A stretch of DNA of 64,000 nt from Telopea speciosissima (Eukaryota; Streptophyta; Magnoliopsida; Proteales; Proteaceae). Made by a program: the position numbers and the translations under genes. Each line of letters starts with the position of its first letter. Within the stretch, counting starts at the first letter, position 1. The notes beneath the pieces were generated by a model. It did not search any database, was not told where the DNA came from, and saw only the letters and a program-made list of their open reading frames with translations. Shown here piece after piece: positions 33,017 through 45,819 of this stretch. The DNA lies in assembly GCF_018873765.1 (NCBI RefSeq), contig NC_057923.1, forward strand, positions 7,576,413-7,640,412. The letters are read 5' to 3'.

Positions 33017-34430
33017 CATCCAGGAGGGGTGGCCTTAGCCTGGGTAATGTGCCTTTTAGAAATTATGCCCTTCTCTCTAAATGGCTATTGAAATCTCCTA
33101 GAGAGGAAAAAAAAAGTTGGGACTTGATGATTAAATCAATATATGGTCTCTCAATATTTGGGGGAGGGATTATGAAATGCCTCTTATGGTCACTATAGTC
33201 TGTCCTTGGAAGAGTATTTGGAAACTCCTCCCAAGGTTGATCTTGAGTCACATTAGATATCAGGTAGGTAATGATGCTCACAATCAATTGTGAGAGGATC
33301 TATGCTGAGGGAATAAGCCTTTTCAATTTTGATTCCCTGTGGTTTACAATCTCCTTAGTGTTAAGGGAGATGCATTCCTGATTGTGTGAATCAGTGCCCT
33401 GAGGGCCTTGAGTGGGACTTTGGGTTTAGAAGAACATGGAAAGAATCTTAAATCCAGGATGTAATGATGTATCTGATCTTTTCAATTCGTTAGTTGACGT
33501 CTAATACCCTATTTACTGACCTGATGTGTACATTTGGACCTTTCTAGTGATGGCTCCTTTTTCTTTCGAGATCCTTCTTTATGGCTTCCATAAAAAACCC
33601 TCAAAACAATATGGTATACCCTTACAAACTGATCTGGAAGCTTCCAACTTGTCCTAAATATAAGGCATTGGCTTGAGAGGTGAGCCATGAAAAGTTAAAC
33701 ATTTGTGACAGATTGCTAGGAGTTTTATCTTTCCACATGTTTGCCTTATTTGCTTGTTAGATGGGAATATGTAAGTCATTTGTTTATCCACTGTCTTTTC
33801 TAAAGCCATTTAGTGCCAGCTAGTGTTTCCGTAGGGTAGAACTGGGCTCCCCCATAGGGAATTTGCTGTCTGATGGATTTTTGGCTTGTCCCTGGGCTTG
33901 GTAAGAGGGCAAATTGGTGTGGCGATTAGTTTTATGGGCTAGTGTTTGGACCATTTGGGAGGAAAGCAATAATCAGATGTTCAGAGGTCTTCATGCTATT
34001 GTCTTGAGGACTGCTAGATGGGCTGTCATGCTGGAGGCATTTAAAGTATCTCCATTGATTATTTCCTGAGACAGTCTATGGTGACCACATCTGCACTCAT
34101 AACCCCCCCCCCCCCAATATCCATCACTTCTGGGAACCAGCCCTTCCTCATCTCATGAATTTGAACATGGATGGCAGTTCTTTGGGAAATCTTGGGTCAA
34201 CAGGCATTGTGGCGTCTTAGGAATGCTGAAGGACCTATACGGCTTGTTTTCTCTTGTCCTATAGGTGACGCTAACTCATTTGCAGCTTAGATGCTATTTT
34301 TTAAGGGGATTCGGTTTCCACGATCAGTTGGCTCCAGGATTACACTTGTTGGCCTAGGAGATATATTAATGTTATTAGGAAGGCAAGGTTCTTACTTCTA
34401 ATTGTTGAGAGGGAATTTCTCCCTTTCAAG
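33017..34430 (+). mobile_element. Degenerate LINE ORF2 C-terminal remnant
   Basis: Short in-phase pieces such as NYALLSKWLLKSPREE, LPTCPKYKALA and LNMDGSSLGNLGSTGI correspond to the end of reverse transcriptase, the zf-RVT zone and the RNase H of plant L1 elements. Many stops and frameshifts are present. It directly adjoins the Copia target duplication, so the Copia may have inserted at the edge of this older remnant. Confidence 0.55.
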
Positions 34431-34449
34431 GAGGCTCTGGTGTCACGCT

Positions 34450-34600
34450 GTTCTTCCCCCCCCCCCCCCCCCCAAAAAAAAAAAAAATAATAATAAGGGA
34501 CAGAAAATGCTAGCTGGGCGCGGCAGTCATTTCGCCCACCCCTGTGTCTGGGCGCAGGGGCAGTGCACCGCACGCACCAAAAACTGGAAAGGGGCAAAGG
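34450..34600. mobile_element. CCCAGAC-family MITE, degraded
   Basis: The family core 'gcggcagtcatttcgcccac' and 'ctgtgtctgggcgcagg' is present. The left part is replaced by an 18-base C run and a 14-base A run (about 34457-34488). No target duplication is seen. Confidence 0.5.
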
Positions 34601-34693
34601 GGATTAAGAAAACTGTTTTATGGGTGCATCTAAAAGTCTCGATTATTGTTGTCATTTTCTGGTTTTTGTTCTGATGCTAAATGTATCCCAAAA

Positions 34694-34885
34694 GATTTTA
34701 GCTGAGAAGTGAGAACCATCACATGTATGAAAGATTAGTTTATTTTTATTCTATGTTCTTCTTCTGGGTCTTGACTACTAGGGTTCAAAGATTTCAGCTG
34801 AGAAGTGAGAACTATCATGTGTATGAAAGATTAGTTTATTCTTATTCTGTTTTCTTCTTCTGGATCCTGACTACTAGGGTTCAAA
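34694..34885 (+). repeat. 96-bp tandem duplication covering a splice acceptor
   Basis: Unit 1 (34694-34789) and unit 2 (34790-34885) both read gattt[t/c]agctgagaag through 'ctgactactagggttcaaag' with a few differences. Each contains the acceptor ACTACTAG|GGTTCAAAG of exon 3. Use of the upstream acceptor would give Gly-Ser-Lys-Ile-Ser-Ala-Glu-Lys and then TGA, so only the downstream copy keeps the frame. Confidence 0.85.
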
Positions 34886-34963
34886 GGTAGTAAAGGTTGA
34901 TACCTCTCCAAGTGCTCCGCCAGTTACCCTTTCAGATCATAATGCAAGAATTACTTGTATGAG
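34878..34963 (+). CDS. F-box/WD40 exon 3
   Basis: The exon reads GSKVVKVDTSPSAPP then VTLSDHNARITCM plus AG of a split Arg codon, with donor GTGAGT. This is the start of the first WD40 blade (SDH-x-ARITCMR). It follows exon 2's ...FLAQ with no phase shift. Confidence 0.85.
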
Positions 34964-36354
34964 GTGAGTATTGCCCATGAGTTTTCTTGATCCAGAAAAT
35001 ATGTTGATTCAGTGATGCATCACAGTTTTGTGCTCTTTTTACTAGGAGTTTATATGAAATTTAGAATTACCTGCTGCCAACACATTTCAAGCTGTTTTCT
35101 TATGCCTGACATCTGTCATATTGAACGGTTCCCCCCCTCTGGCACCCCTCTTATGGTTAAATGCTAAAATATTTAACAAGATGGCATAAAAGCAGTTATA
35201 TTTGTCGAGCTGAATGTTAAAGTAACAACATAAACTTAAATTTGTGTAGCTAAATTTGTCATGTTGAGATGGATGAGTGGCAAGACTGGGAAGGATGAAA
35301 TCCAAAATAATTGCACTTGTGGGAACTTAACAGCATCACTAATGGGTGACAAGATGAGGAAAAGTTAGTTTAGGTGGATTGACCATTTGAAACAAAGGTC
35401 AACAAAGGCATGTAGAGTGCCATGCTGCAAATTAACTTCATGATGGCCTTAGAGGAGAATTCCAGAACAGGATTCCTGCAATGGAGCCCTAGTGGTTGCA
35501 ATAAGTCATGGTGAGTTCAGTTTTTTTTTCCCCCCTCGATGTCATTATATCCATAATTATCCAAAGATCGTGAGCGCAAAGTCAGACCGGCATATAAGAA
35601 CTGATCAATCAAAACCCTAACCAAAGATGTTTCTAACAAACCCGATATTATATCTAATAAAACAAAAGAAATTATTTACTACAACTTCATCAAACATGAA
35701 ACAGGAAAGTTGATTCTACTTGTACCTGAAGCAGCACTAAGAATAATGAAGCTCTGAAAGTTGCAGACATGTAAAACGCTACTTTACAATGCAGGAATCC
35801 TTCAGGCTTTAACCCTTTACAATGAAGATCGAAGGGAAGGATTCGAGGAATAGTGTTTCTGAAATTGGGGCTTGGTGATTGTGGGATGGTAAGAGAGAGA
35901 TGGCTGGGAGCAGAGACTCTACCGCAGAGAGATTGGGCATTGCTGTTGGATAGTACTCATGAATGGCGGATGACAGACACTGTCGTCTTTATTCTTTTGT
36001 AACTGACGATACATTCTCTCTTCTGATGTCTGATTTCTGAAGCGAAGGCTGGCATTGCAGATCTCTCTCCTACCTCTCCTTATCTACATCTTCCGGCTGT
36101 AGCGCTTGCAAAAATGTCTCTGCTTCTATCTCCATATCGCCGACAAGCTCCGAGGTGCGATTGTTGATCTATTTTTTTCCATCTCCATTGGTTTTGCTTT
36201 TACTCTCTGGGGAGAAGACAACACGTTGAATTTGGTATCTTTAGTGAACAAGCTGCATTGCCAACCTTGTGGGATTCGTTGCCAGTGATCGCACTCCCTC
36301 TGTCTCTCTCCCTTTCATCTCAACAAAAACAGAAAACCCTCAGTAAAGTCTTGA
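34964..36354 (+). other. Intron 3, left part, with an RTE fragment
   Basis: About 35270-35410 reads RWMSGKTGKDEIQNN and a degenerate FRWIDHLKQRSTKACRVPC. This matches the C-terminal tail that follows reverse transcriptase in plant RTE-like LINEs, on the plus strand. The rest of this segment has no recognisable feature. Confidence 0.5.
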
Positions 36355-36570
36355 AACTTTTGAGACATTACGGTTTTATTCAGTTTAGTAGGTTTAAAAA
36401 TATATTGGTTTTAGATGGTTTAGAACCGATGGTTTATTGGTCCAAACCCAAAACAAACCGATTAATAATTGGTTGAGAATTTAAAACCAAAACTGAACTG
36501 ATTACTATTCGGTTTATCGGTTCCAGTTTAAACAGTTCAATTCGGTTTCGGTTCAAAATTCACACTCCTA
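36355..36570. mobile_element. hAT-type MITE fragment with GGTTCGGTTT motifs
   Basis: The segment repeats variations on 'aaaccgattaataatt', 'ggttcagttt' and 'ttcggtttcggtt'. It ends CACACTCCTA, close to the complement of the TAAGGGTGTTAA terminus of the intact element at 42091. Its left end is not defined. Confidence 0.45.
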
Positions 36571-36879
36571 GCTTCAATGGATCCCTGTATATCCTTTTTG
36601 TGCTAGAGCCAACTATCTTTGTAGTGGCTATCAAATTACCCAAAGCTCATAACCAATAGCCTACAAAGATCTAGACTTGTAGGTCTCTCAATAACCCTCT
36701 AAAAGAGAAACATCAATAATCTGGTCAAAGATGATCAGATCTGTTTGCAACTCTGATCACGAGGCCTATTAGGTGTGAGGAATGGGTTACCAAAATTTGA
36801 TGTGCATCTGATGGTTAGATGGGGAGAAATCAAGAGGTTATGAAAATAAAATAATGTAGTCCTAGATAGGTAGGAAACC

Positions 36880-38091
36880 TACTAGGAACCAAACAACAGG
36901 ATCAAATAACAAAAGGGGCTGCTGGTTCGAATGGACAACACTAGGATTTAGGTCAATTCCTAGGCTTAGGGTAGGATAATGGGAATATAGTTTATACGAT
37001 TAAATTAGGCAGGTTTTGGGGAGTTTAGAAAACTAGATTTGGTTAGGTTTAGATGAGAATTCAAAATTCCAGAAATTAGGGTTAGGGTTTCAGGTTTTGG
37101 GTTTTAGAAATTAGGTCAAATTTAGGGTTTTGAAAGACAAATAGGGGCAGCAGCTTGGGTCGAGTGTAGGGGGTGTTAAGGAGAGGCTGTGGTTTGAATT
37201 TGAAGTAATTCTAATGGTTAAATATGGCTGGGCAGCAAAATCTAGGGTTTAATGGAGTTAGGGTTTATGGGATTCAAACAAAAAATAAAGGGGATCGATT
37301 GGGGGAAAGGATTAGAGGGTGAGAAGAAGAAATTGGGTGTCAAACTTACTGGAGATTCCACTGGCAGCAGCTTGAACAGATGTGAAGGATAGAACCACCT
37401 TCGAATTGGGATCCTCTCGGCCATCACGGCACCGGGAGTCGATCGGATTCCACCAAACCCTTTCCACCTTGATAGAACCACAAGGATGCACACTCACAAG
37501 GAGCACAGGAGTAGCAACAATGGCAGCCAACAAGCAAAAGCTTTTTTCATTAATCAAAATTCGTATTCAATGCTGGCCTCCCTTACAAACTTATATAGAA
37601 GACTCAAAAATAGACTTAGACACTAAAAAGGAAAGGCCAAACCCTATCCCTAACCTATTAGGTAACTTAAACTGTCTAGGAAACTGAAATACGAAAATAG
37701 ACTCAATACATGGCTGGACTTATAGAGTCCTAATCCCGCCCAACTTACATCACATGACCACTTAACCAAGTCACATGATCACTTAAATTGAACCAATTGG
37801 ATGCAACCAATTTGAACCGGTTTAATTAAAAACATAAAAATAAACTAAGTATTGGGCTAATCCCGTATGCAACCTATATACCCCTAATTTAGGCTCATTA
37901 AAGTGGGCTATTACATAGAAAATCCTAAAGGCCCAACATATATTTATCCCAACACTAGACTTATTCCTAATAAAAGAAGCTCAGTTTGGTGATAATTCTG
38001 CATCATAAAAAGTGACTAAAATTAAAAACTTAAGAGTTAGTAACAACATAAAACAGCAACAAAAGTGAAGAAATAGCAAGTGTAAATAAAA
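36880..38091 (+). repeat. Partial LTR, relative of the solo LTR at 39524
   Basis: The segment shares with 39780-41080 the order 'gggctgctggttcgaatgg', 'ttagaaattaggtcaaattt', 'gggcagcagctt', 'ctaagtattgggctaatccc' and 'tttggtgat.aatctgcatca', in the same orientation. It is interrupted at 38092 by the RTE LINE, so it is older than that insertion. Confidence 0.65.
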
Positions 38092-39523
38092 TATAATATA
38101 AGGGAATGAAAATGGAAACAACAACAACAACTCAGCCTTATCCCAACTAAATGGGGTCAGCTGCATGGATCCTTGCCCTCCAATCAGCTCTATTTGAGGT
38201 CATACTTGATTTAAGGTCTAAGTTATGCATGTCTTTTCTCACTACTTCTCCTAAGGTCATTTTAGGTCTGCCCTGGCTCTTTTAGTTCCTTCAATCTTAA
38301 TCAAATCACTCCTCCATACAGGAGCATCTAAAGGCCTCCATTGAACATGGCCATGCCACCTCAAACAACTTTCTCGTAGCTTATTATGTATCGGAGCTGC
38401 TCCCAAATCAGCTCTAATACGATCATAATAATTCCTTATTTTATCCTTCCTAGTTTTACCACTCATCCATCTCAACATTGTTATCTCTAATACGCTGAGT
38501 TTATCCATATGATACTTCTTAATTGCCCAACATTCCGCACCATACATCATGCCAGTCATATGACTGTCCTATAAAATTTTCCTTTAAGTTTTAAAGGAAT
38601 ACATCGATCACACAATACTCTGGACACACCTCTTCACATCATACATCCTAATTTAATTCTCTGTGAAACATCATCCTCTATATCAACTTCTTTGTTTATG
38701 ACTGAGCCCAAGTACCTCAAATAATCATAACTCCAACTTGGCATTAATCCCTGCTTTTCTCTCATCCACCAAAACAATCTCATCAGCAAAAAGCATACAC
38801 TAAGGAACCTCATCTTGAATGTCTCTGATTAAATCATCCATGATAAGCGCAAACAAATAAAGGCTTAAAGCTGATCCTTGATGTAACCCAATTGTAATTG
38901 GGAATTCACTACCTTGGCCCCCCACCTTTCTTACACTTGTCACTGCACCATCATACACATCTTTAATTATGTCCACATATTTACTTGAAACACTGCTCTT
39001 CTCTAACACTTTCTAGATTAACTCTCTGGGGACTCTGCCATAAGCTTTTTCTAGGTCAATAAAGATCATTTGGAGATCCTTTTTGCAATATCTAAATCTT
39101 TCCATGAGTCTCCTAAGTAAATACCTTCTATTGTGGATCTTCTTGGCATAAAACCAATTTGGTTCTCCGTAATAGTAGTTTCTCATCTCAGGGGGGTTTC
39201 AATAACCCTCTCCCATAATTTCATAGTATGACTCATTAGTTTAATGTCTCTATAGTTATTGCAGCTCTGAATATCACCTTTCTTTTTGTAAATTGAAACC
39301 ACGATGCTTCTCCTCCATTCATCTGGCATTTTCCTTGTGTTCATAATCTTATTAAACAACTTAATTAGCCAAGATAAACCACAGATTCCTACGCTCTTCT
39401 ATACTTCTATTGGGACCTCATTGGGCCTTGTGCCTTGTTTACTTTCATCCTCCTTAAAGCTTCTTTTACTTCAGACACGCTAATTTTTCGTATTTATCTA
39501 TGACATGTGTCTTGATGGGTAAT

Positions 39524-42055
39524 TGTGGGTACCGCGACCTCGGAAAGGGGTTCCATCCGCCTTGCGGGCGGATCCTTTTTGGGGATCCCTTGGCGACAGG
39601 GGGTTTGGGGTCGTAATGAACATGATAAAATAGAAGGATTCGCCACCTAGGATTCAGGACTAGGACCCAAAGGGGTAGCCCCATCCATGGTGAGTGGAAA
39701 GGACTACTCATGGTTCCATTTGGTCTAGTCTGAGTCTATGTAAGAGAGAGGAAGGTTAATGTAGCTCTAAATAGGAGAAGGATCCTATTAGAGGCCAAGC
39801 AAGAGGATCTCAATGGGCTGCTGGTTCGAATGGGCAGAATAGGTAAACTAGGGCAGAATTAGGGTTAGGATTAGGGATTTGAGTTAGGGTTTTATTTAGT
39901 AATGATGTGCAGGTCAAAAGGAAACTAATGGAATAGGTTTTGAATAGGTTTAAACAGAAATTAAAATTCTGAAACTCTAGGGTTAGGGTTCCGGGTTTTA
40001 GGTTTTAGAAATTAGGTCAAATTTAGGGTTTTGAGTGGGATCTAAGGGCTGGGGCTGAGGTCGAGTTTTCTAAACAGGGAGGGGGATGTTCGACTGTAAT
40101 ATGAAGGTTTTCTGATGGCTGAATTGGGTTTTACAAAATTTAGTGTGTTTTTGGGTTTTATGTGAATGAGGGAATTTAGGGTTTGAGTGATGGGAAGGGG
40201 CAGCAGCTTAGATCGAGTATAGGGGGGGTTGAGGAGAAGCTGTGGTCAAAGAATGAGAGGATTCTGATGAGGGAACAGGTCTGGACAGAATTAAGACTAA
40301 CTAGGATTTATGGGAATTCAAATTAAAAATAAAGGGATTGAATGGGGAAGGAGAAGGAATAAAAAAACAGAATTAAACTTCAAACTTACCACAGGAATCC
40401 ACCGGCAGCAGCTTGATAATTGAAGGAACCTCCCGATCGTCTCGATGCAAGGAGTCGCAGGAATCCACCCACCCTATCCACCTTGAAATCCACAAGGGTA
40501 TCACTCACAAAGGAGCAGGAACAGCAGCAGCAGCAGCAATCGGCCAGCAGTAACAGTCTTTTTTAATTCAAATTCAATGTGGGGGAGCCCTCCACGATTT
40601 ATTTTATTTATAATATGGCTTTATGCCAAATCCTACTACAACTTAATGACTTCTCCTTCACAAAATCGTGGAAGGGAAGGAATTTAAACTAAAACTAATA
40701 ACTTAAAATAGTAAAAGACCTATTTAACCCTACTAACTTAAGTTAAAAGACATCTAACTTAAAACAACTAATTTAAAAGAAGATTCCATACTAGCCAATA
40801 GGATTTAAGGACTTATTAACCAATAAGAACACTTCACTTAAATTAGACCAATTGAACCAATTGGGTGCAACCAATTCTAAACCGGTTCAATCTAAAAACA
40901 AGAAAATAAACTAAGTATTGGGCTAATCCCGTATGCAACCTATATACCCATATTTTAGGCCCAGAAAAGTGGCCTATTACATTAGAAACCCATGGGATCA
41001 AAGGCCCAACATGTATGTAACCCAACCCTAGACTTATTCCCAATGAAACAAGCCCTATTTGGTGATGAATCTGCATCAAAGGTGTTAGCATAATGACATA
41101 TCCTATACCAACATGCAATGCCAACATATGATTGATTATCATGCATCAAATACATCAAAAACTAAACACGTTATTCTCGCACCCATACACTACTATTTAC
41201 ACTAAAAACAAGCTACTATACTGGTCTACATTATGCTAAAACGAAAAGATAATGAGGAAATATATACCTGAAGTCGAATCTGAAAGGGCAAAAAGCGAGA
41301 AAAAGTGTTCCCGATGCAAATGCAAAGTATGGGGTATCTCCCGGCTCAGGTGGAGATGGACAAACGGCTTTCGACGGACAGAGTAACGGCTACGTAAAGT
41401 GGTTTTGGGTCACTCGGGCTACGGATAGAGTAACGGCTAAGTAAGGTGGCTTTACGTCACTCATACTATGGATAGAGTAATGGCATCACAAAGGGTCTGA
41501 TTGGATATCGAAAAGGGATCGATGGAAAACTTCGAAAAAACAGGGTAAAAAGGTAGATTCGGGCCACTTAGAGTGCGGGCAGAGTAACAATAACACAAAT
41601 ATTGAACATCGAGGCGGGCTAAAAGAGGGCTCACTCCAAAGTCGGAAAATGGGCATAATAGCTCATTTCTTAAGGCTAGAGGCTCTCTTCCAACAAGGGG
41701 AGGGGGCCCTCTACTTATAGAGGGACCCCGCATACCGTGGCGTCGCCAAGTACGGATTCCGTACTGGCAGCGCCGCTGAAAAGGACGCCGTTCAGTGGCA
41801 CTATATGTCTGTGGCGCCGTGGTGCTATATCGTCCGGACGCCGCGGAGGCCATCCGCAGCCTCCAAAGTGCCATGGTGCTGAAAAAGTATTTTGGGGGGT
41901 TTTTTAGGCTAAAGAAGGCTCTTATGACTGTTTTGGGGATTTTGGGACTGAGGGGGGTCCCCATTGGGCAAATCCTTCTTTGGAGAGGCATCGATGTATG
42001 TCTGTATCTAGTGGTTGTCATCGTCGGGGGAGGGTGGCAATTTTGAGCGTGAACA
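39524..42055 (+). mobile_element. Solo LTR (2.5 kb) inserted in the RTE LINE
   Basis: The element starts TGTGGGTACCGCGACC, ends GTGAACA, and is flanked by GTAAT at 39519-39523 and 42056-42060. TG...CA ends, a 5-bp duplication and the absence of any polyprotein coding sequence identify a solo LTR, left by LTR-LTR recombination. Length and the first bases suggest a Gypsy family. Orientation is assumed. Removing it re-joins the RTE reading frame. Confidence 0.85.
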
Positions 42056-42078
42056 GTAATGCAGTCTTCCGGAACACT

Positions 42079-43504
42079 CATGGTTTAAAGTAAGGGTGTT
42101 AAAAGGTCCAGTTTCGGTTAAACGGTTCGGTTTCGTTCGGTTTTGACTGCTTAAAGGTAGAAACCGTAACCAAACCGTTTAACTAAATGGTCTTATAATC
42201 AAAACCTGGACCGTTTGGTAAACGGTTTTTAAACAGTTTTGGTTAAATGGTTCTATACGATTTTACATGATTTTGATTAGATGGTTCTATACACATTTTC
42301 TACTCTATTTATTAATACTGGTTATTAATTAATAGTTATTACTTATTACTTACTAAGTTATTAGTTTTTTTCTAGAAAAAGGAAATCATTAATGAAGAAA
42401 CATGACTGCTTAGAAGTTACTAGTTGTTTTGACTTTTTATTTATTTAAAAAAAAAAATTTGTTAAAGTTTTAAAAGGGTTAGACGGTTTGGTTATAATCG
42501 GTTTTAATTCGGATTACACGGTTTGAAACTGTTGGATTAATCGGCCTAAACCGAACCAAACCGATTAAATAAACGGTGTCATTTCTAAAACCATAACCAG
42601 ACCATTTAACTAAACGGTCTGTTGGTTTCGGTTTAAACGGTTCGGTTCGGTTTAGTTTTGACACCCTTAGTTTAAAGTATTGCACTGTATCGTATGGGTC
42701 GATTCGTATTGGTATCGCCGGGTATCGATACGGTACAATGAGATACGTATCTTCTTCTTCTTTTTTTTGGAAAAATATCATGTATCGATAAGTATCGCAT
42801 TGTATCGGCCAGTACGATGCAATACTACCGATACATACTGATACTCATCAATGCATCAAGTTAAGGGGTTTGTAAAAAAATTAAAGTATCGGTACGCATC
42901 GCTAACGTATCGGCCGATGTAGTGCGATACATGCGACACAGGCCATTAAGAGCCCGTGTTCACATTCCAAAACTAAAAAATGAATTCTGAAGACAGAAGT
43001 GACCACCTAAGAGTCTCATTCCTTGCTCTCAACCTCTTTGTTTCCCACTTTTTTGACTTGGGGTTTACATTGAAGCATAAGAAACGAATCAGATTCAACC
43101 AACAAACCTTTCTTTCGATCATTCAAGTCAGAGATTGAAGGAGAAGTTCTCAGAAAAGGTAGGTTTTCAAAGCACTTTATATTTTTGGTTAAATCATAAG
43201 AGAACTTGTCTCATTATACAATACTATTACTACATGTAAGAAACCCCATCCTTTTATTCCTTTATAATAATTTCAATTGAATGCACTTGTCTCATTATAC
43301 GTTCTCTATTTTTGTGTTTATGCATGATATATGTTATCTATTTCTTATTTATACTATTTTTTGCTCCAAAAGTGTATTTCCATACATCTCTTGACCATTT
43401 TCATGCATATCTTTAGTATATCCTGCGTATCTCTGATATAATACGATACGTCTCTTAAAATCACCCCACTAATACGATACGTGATACCGATACTTTAATC
43501 CTTG
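42079..43504. mobile_element. hAT-type non-autonomous element with GTATCGATAC motifs
   Basis: Terminal inverted repeats are CATGGTTTAAAGTATTG and the complement CAAGGATTAAAGTATCG. The flanking 8-bp duplications are GGAACACT (42071-42078) and GGAACATT (43505-43512), with one mismatch. Many 'gtatcgatac', 'cgatacgta' and 'gtatcggt' motifs fill both ends. It contains the second hAT element at 42091-42669; without that it would be about 840 bp. No transposase is present. Confidence 0.8.
42091..42669. mobile_element. hAT-type MITE with GGTTCGGTTT motifs, nested
   Basis: Termini are TAAGGGTGTTAAAA and TTTTGACACCCTTA, with perfect 8-bp duplications GTTTAAAG (42083-42090 and 42670-42677). The 579-bp interior is made of forward and reverse variants of AAACGGTTCGGTTT. 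It inserted into the end of the hAT element that starts at 42079, so it is the youngest layer. Confidence 0.9.
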
Positions 43505-45588
43505 GGAACATTATTAATCAAAGTGTCTTCATTTAGTAGGCTGCAAAATTAACCTTCCCATCTCTTCTTAATGTTCTCATCCCTTATCAGTACTTTACCA
43601 TCTTCACTTTTAATACATCTAACATGGTCAAGATCTCTGCTCTTCCTTTCCCTCACTTTAGCTATCTTATAGATAGTTTTTTTCACTTCCTTCCTTTGCG
43701 CTCAGATTGTTATAAAGATCTTCATATTTGTTTGCCCCTTGCTTTTTCCACAATCTTCTTAGCTTCTTTTTCTGGCAAATTTATACCTTTGTAGATCTTC
43801 TACATCCTTAGTCTTTTGCCATGTCTCAAAACTAGCTTTCTTAGTCTTAATGGTTGCTTGAACCTTATCATCCCACCACCAATTCTCTCTAGAGGATAAG
43901 AGGAATGATGTTTTCCTTTGGATTCGCCTAGGACATCTTTAGCAACCTTCTTAATACAAGTAGATATCTCATTCCACATCATATTAGTGTCTCCCTCAAA
44001 GTCCTACTTTCCTTGTTTGATCACTTCATTAGTAAATGATTTCAAAGTATCTCATTTTAAGCTCCACCACCTTATCCTAGGTAAAATAAGCTTACGTTTC
44101 TTATGATTCTGTGTAGTGAGGCACATATCGATGACCACTAATTTATGTTGTGTGGTTAGGCTCTCCCTTGGAATAACCTTACAGTCCTTACATAACAATC
44201 TATCGGACCTTCTAGTTAGGAAGAAATCTATTTGATTATTATGATGTCCACTTTTAAAGGTAACTAAATGCTCCTCTCTCTTTTCAAAGTAAGTGTTTAT
44301 AATGGATAAATCATAAGCCATGACAAAATCTAAAACTGAGACCGCTCCTCATTCCTCTTTCCAAAACCATATCCTCAGTGTACACCTTCATATCCTCTAC
44401 GATCTTTCCCAACATGTCCATTCAGATCATCCCCTATAATAATATTTTCTCCTTCACTAAAACGTTACAAATCCATTTATGTGTTCCCAAACTTATAACT
44501 TACTCCTTTCATTCAATCCTACTTGAGGCGCGTAAGCGCTAATTATATTGACAACCTTTTTCTCCAACACAAGCTTAATGGATATAATCTATCTCTGAAT
44601 CTTTTAACATCCATCACATCATTCTTTAAATCTTTATCCACTACTATGCCAACTCCACTTCTATTACTTTTATTCCCCTGTATACCAAAGTTTAAAGTCA
44701 TCCAATTCCTTGGCTTTTTAACCCTTCCATCTAGTCTCTTGAATACAGGCTATGTTAATCCTTCTTCTCCTCATAATGTCTATCAATTCTAGACTCTTAC
44801 AGTCTTACCTATTAAAGATCCAGTGTTCGAAGATGCTTATCTAATCTTACGCTTTTGGACTAGCGTCTTTACCTGCACTTGTCCATTGTGCGAGAACCCT
44901 TGCCTACTTTTCACCGCATCTGGACGCCAACACAGCATGTCGCTTAGAGGGGACGCCCTAGGTAACCCTTGCTCACTTTTCACTACACTCGTGTCATAGT
45001 GTAGTGCGTCGTTTATTTTATCAGGGAACGCTCTAGCATAACATTTATAATATAAGGGAATGAAAGTAGAAACTGAGGAACATATTGGTAAGTAGGTATA
45101 GAAAATCTAAAGTAGGATAGAATTAGAAACCAAACCAATGAGGTGCTGCCTCAGGCCTTTTAGAAGGTAGTGAACTACCAACAGTTTGAGGGATCGATGG
45201 GATATCATAGAATCATCTATAGCACCAAAAATCTGTCCAAAACTTAAGAAGGAACTCAGCCAACAGTTTGTGGACAGAATAGTACTTAAGAAAGCAAACA
45301 AAATAAGAAAAGTAGCATGTGCAAGACTGAAGAACAGAATCTAACCTTTTAATGGTAGAAAAAGAAAAAAGAAGAGAAGAAAGGATATTTTAGGTTTCTC
45401 ACGTAACTGTGGAGAAAGCATACCACCAATTCCAGCCTTGGCATCCCACTAAAGTTTCCTTATTGTGTCTCACAATAGAGCAGTTCTGAGAGAACTCAAA
45501 CATGATCAAGGCTAATTTGTTTCTCAAATTGTTGGTGGTGGGTATCATCCCCTCCTTTTTATTCATAACTTCATGGAATTAAGTGAAA

Positions 45589-45738
45589 AGGCGCACGTTC
45601 TCTGTCTGGGACTGCACCCAGACACATGGGGTGGGACAGGGGCAAGGTTTGGGTCATTCAGGGGGGGGTGCGGTCATTTTGCCCACCCCCCATGTGTCTG
45701 GGCGCACCCTGCACCCCCAGTGCAGAGAACTTTATCCC
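45589..45738. mobile_element. Mutator-type MITE (CCCAGAC family)
   Basis: This 150-bp element has CACGTTCTCTGTCTGGG near the left end and CAGAGAACTTTATCCC at the right end. Inside are 'cccagacacatgggg' and the inverse 'catgtgtctgggcgc'. A perfect 10-bp repeat TTAAGTGAAA flanks it (45579-45588, 45739-45748). Confidence 0.82.
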
Positions 45739-45780
45739 TTAAGTGAAATAGGAAACCCCTATGTATTGTAGGGAGAATCC

Positions 45781-45819
45781 TATTTAGTTGGGATAAGGCT
45801 GAGTTGTTGTTGTTGTTGT
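45781..45819 (+). mobile_element. 39-bp RTE tail insertion with 19-bp target duplication
   Basis: 'tatttagttgggataaggct' plus 'gagttgttgttg...' is the extreme 3' end of the RTE family seen at 38120. It is flanked by TGTATTGTA[G/T]GGAGAATCC (45762-45780 and 45820-45839, near-identical). This is a reverse transcription event that aborted almost at once. Confidence 0.8.

Larger units (their letters stand above)
38120..45045 (-). mobile_element. RTE-like LINE, antisense, carrying nested insertions
   Basis: The element is bracketed by a 28-bp duplication with two mismatches, TATAATATAAGGGAATGAAA plus eight further bases, at 38092-38119 and 45046-45073. Its 3' end on the minus strand is the RTE-type tail 'ggctgagttgttgttgtt'. 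Coding pieces run from endonuclease (44052-44321: DFFLTRRSDRLLCKDCKVIP) through reverse transcriptase (about 38800-39490: GLHQGSALSLYLFALIMDDL) to the C-terminal RWMSGKTRKDKIRNYYDRI (38257-38559). Two later insertions, 39524-42055 and 42079-43504, split it. It lies in F-box/WD40 intron 3. Confidence 0.9.
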
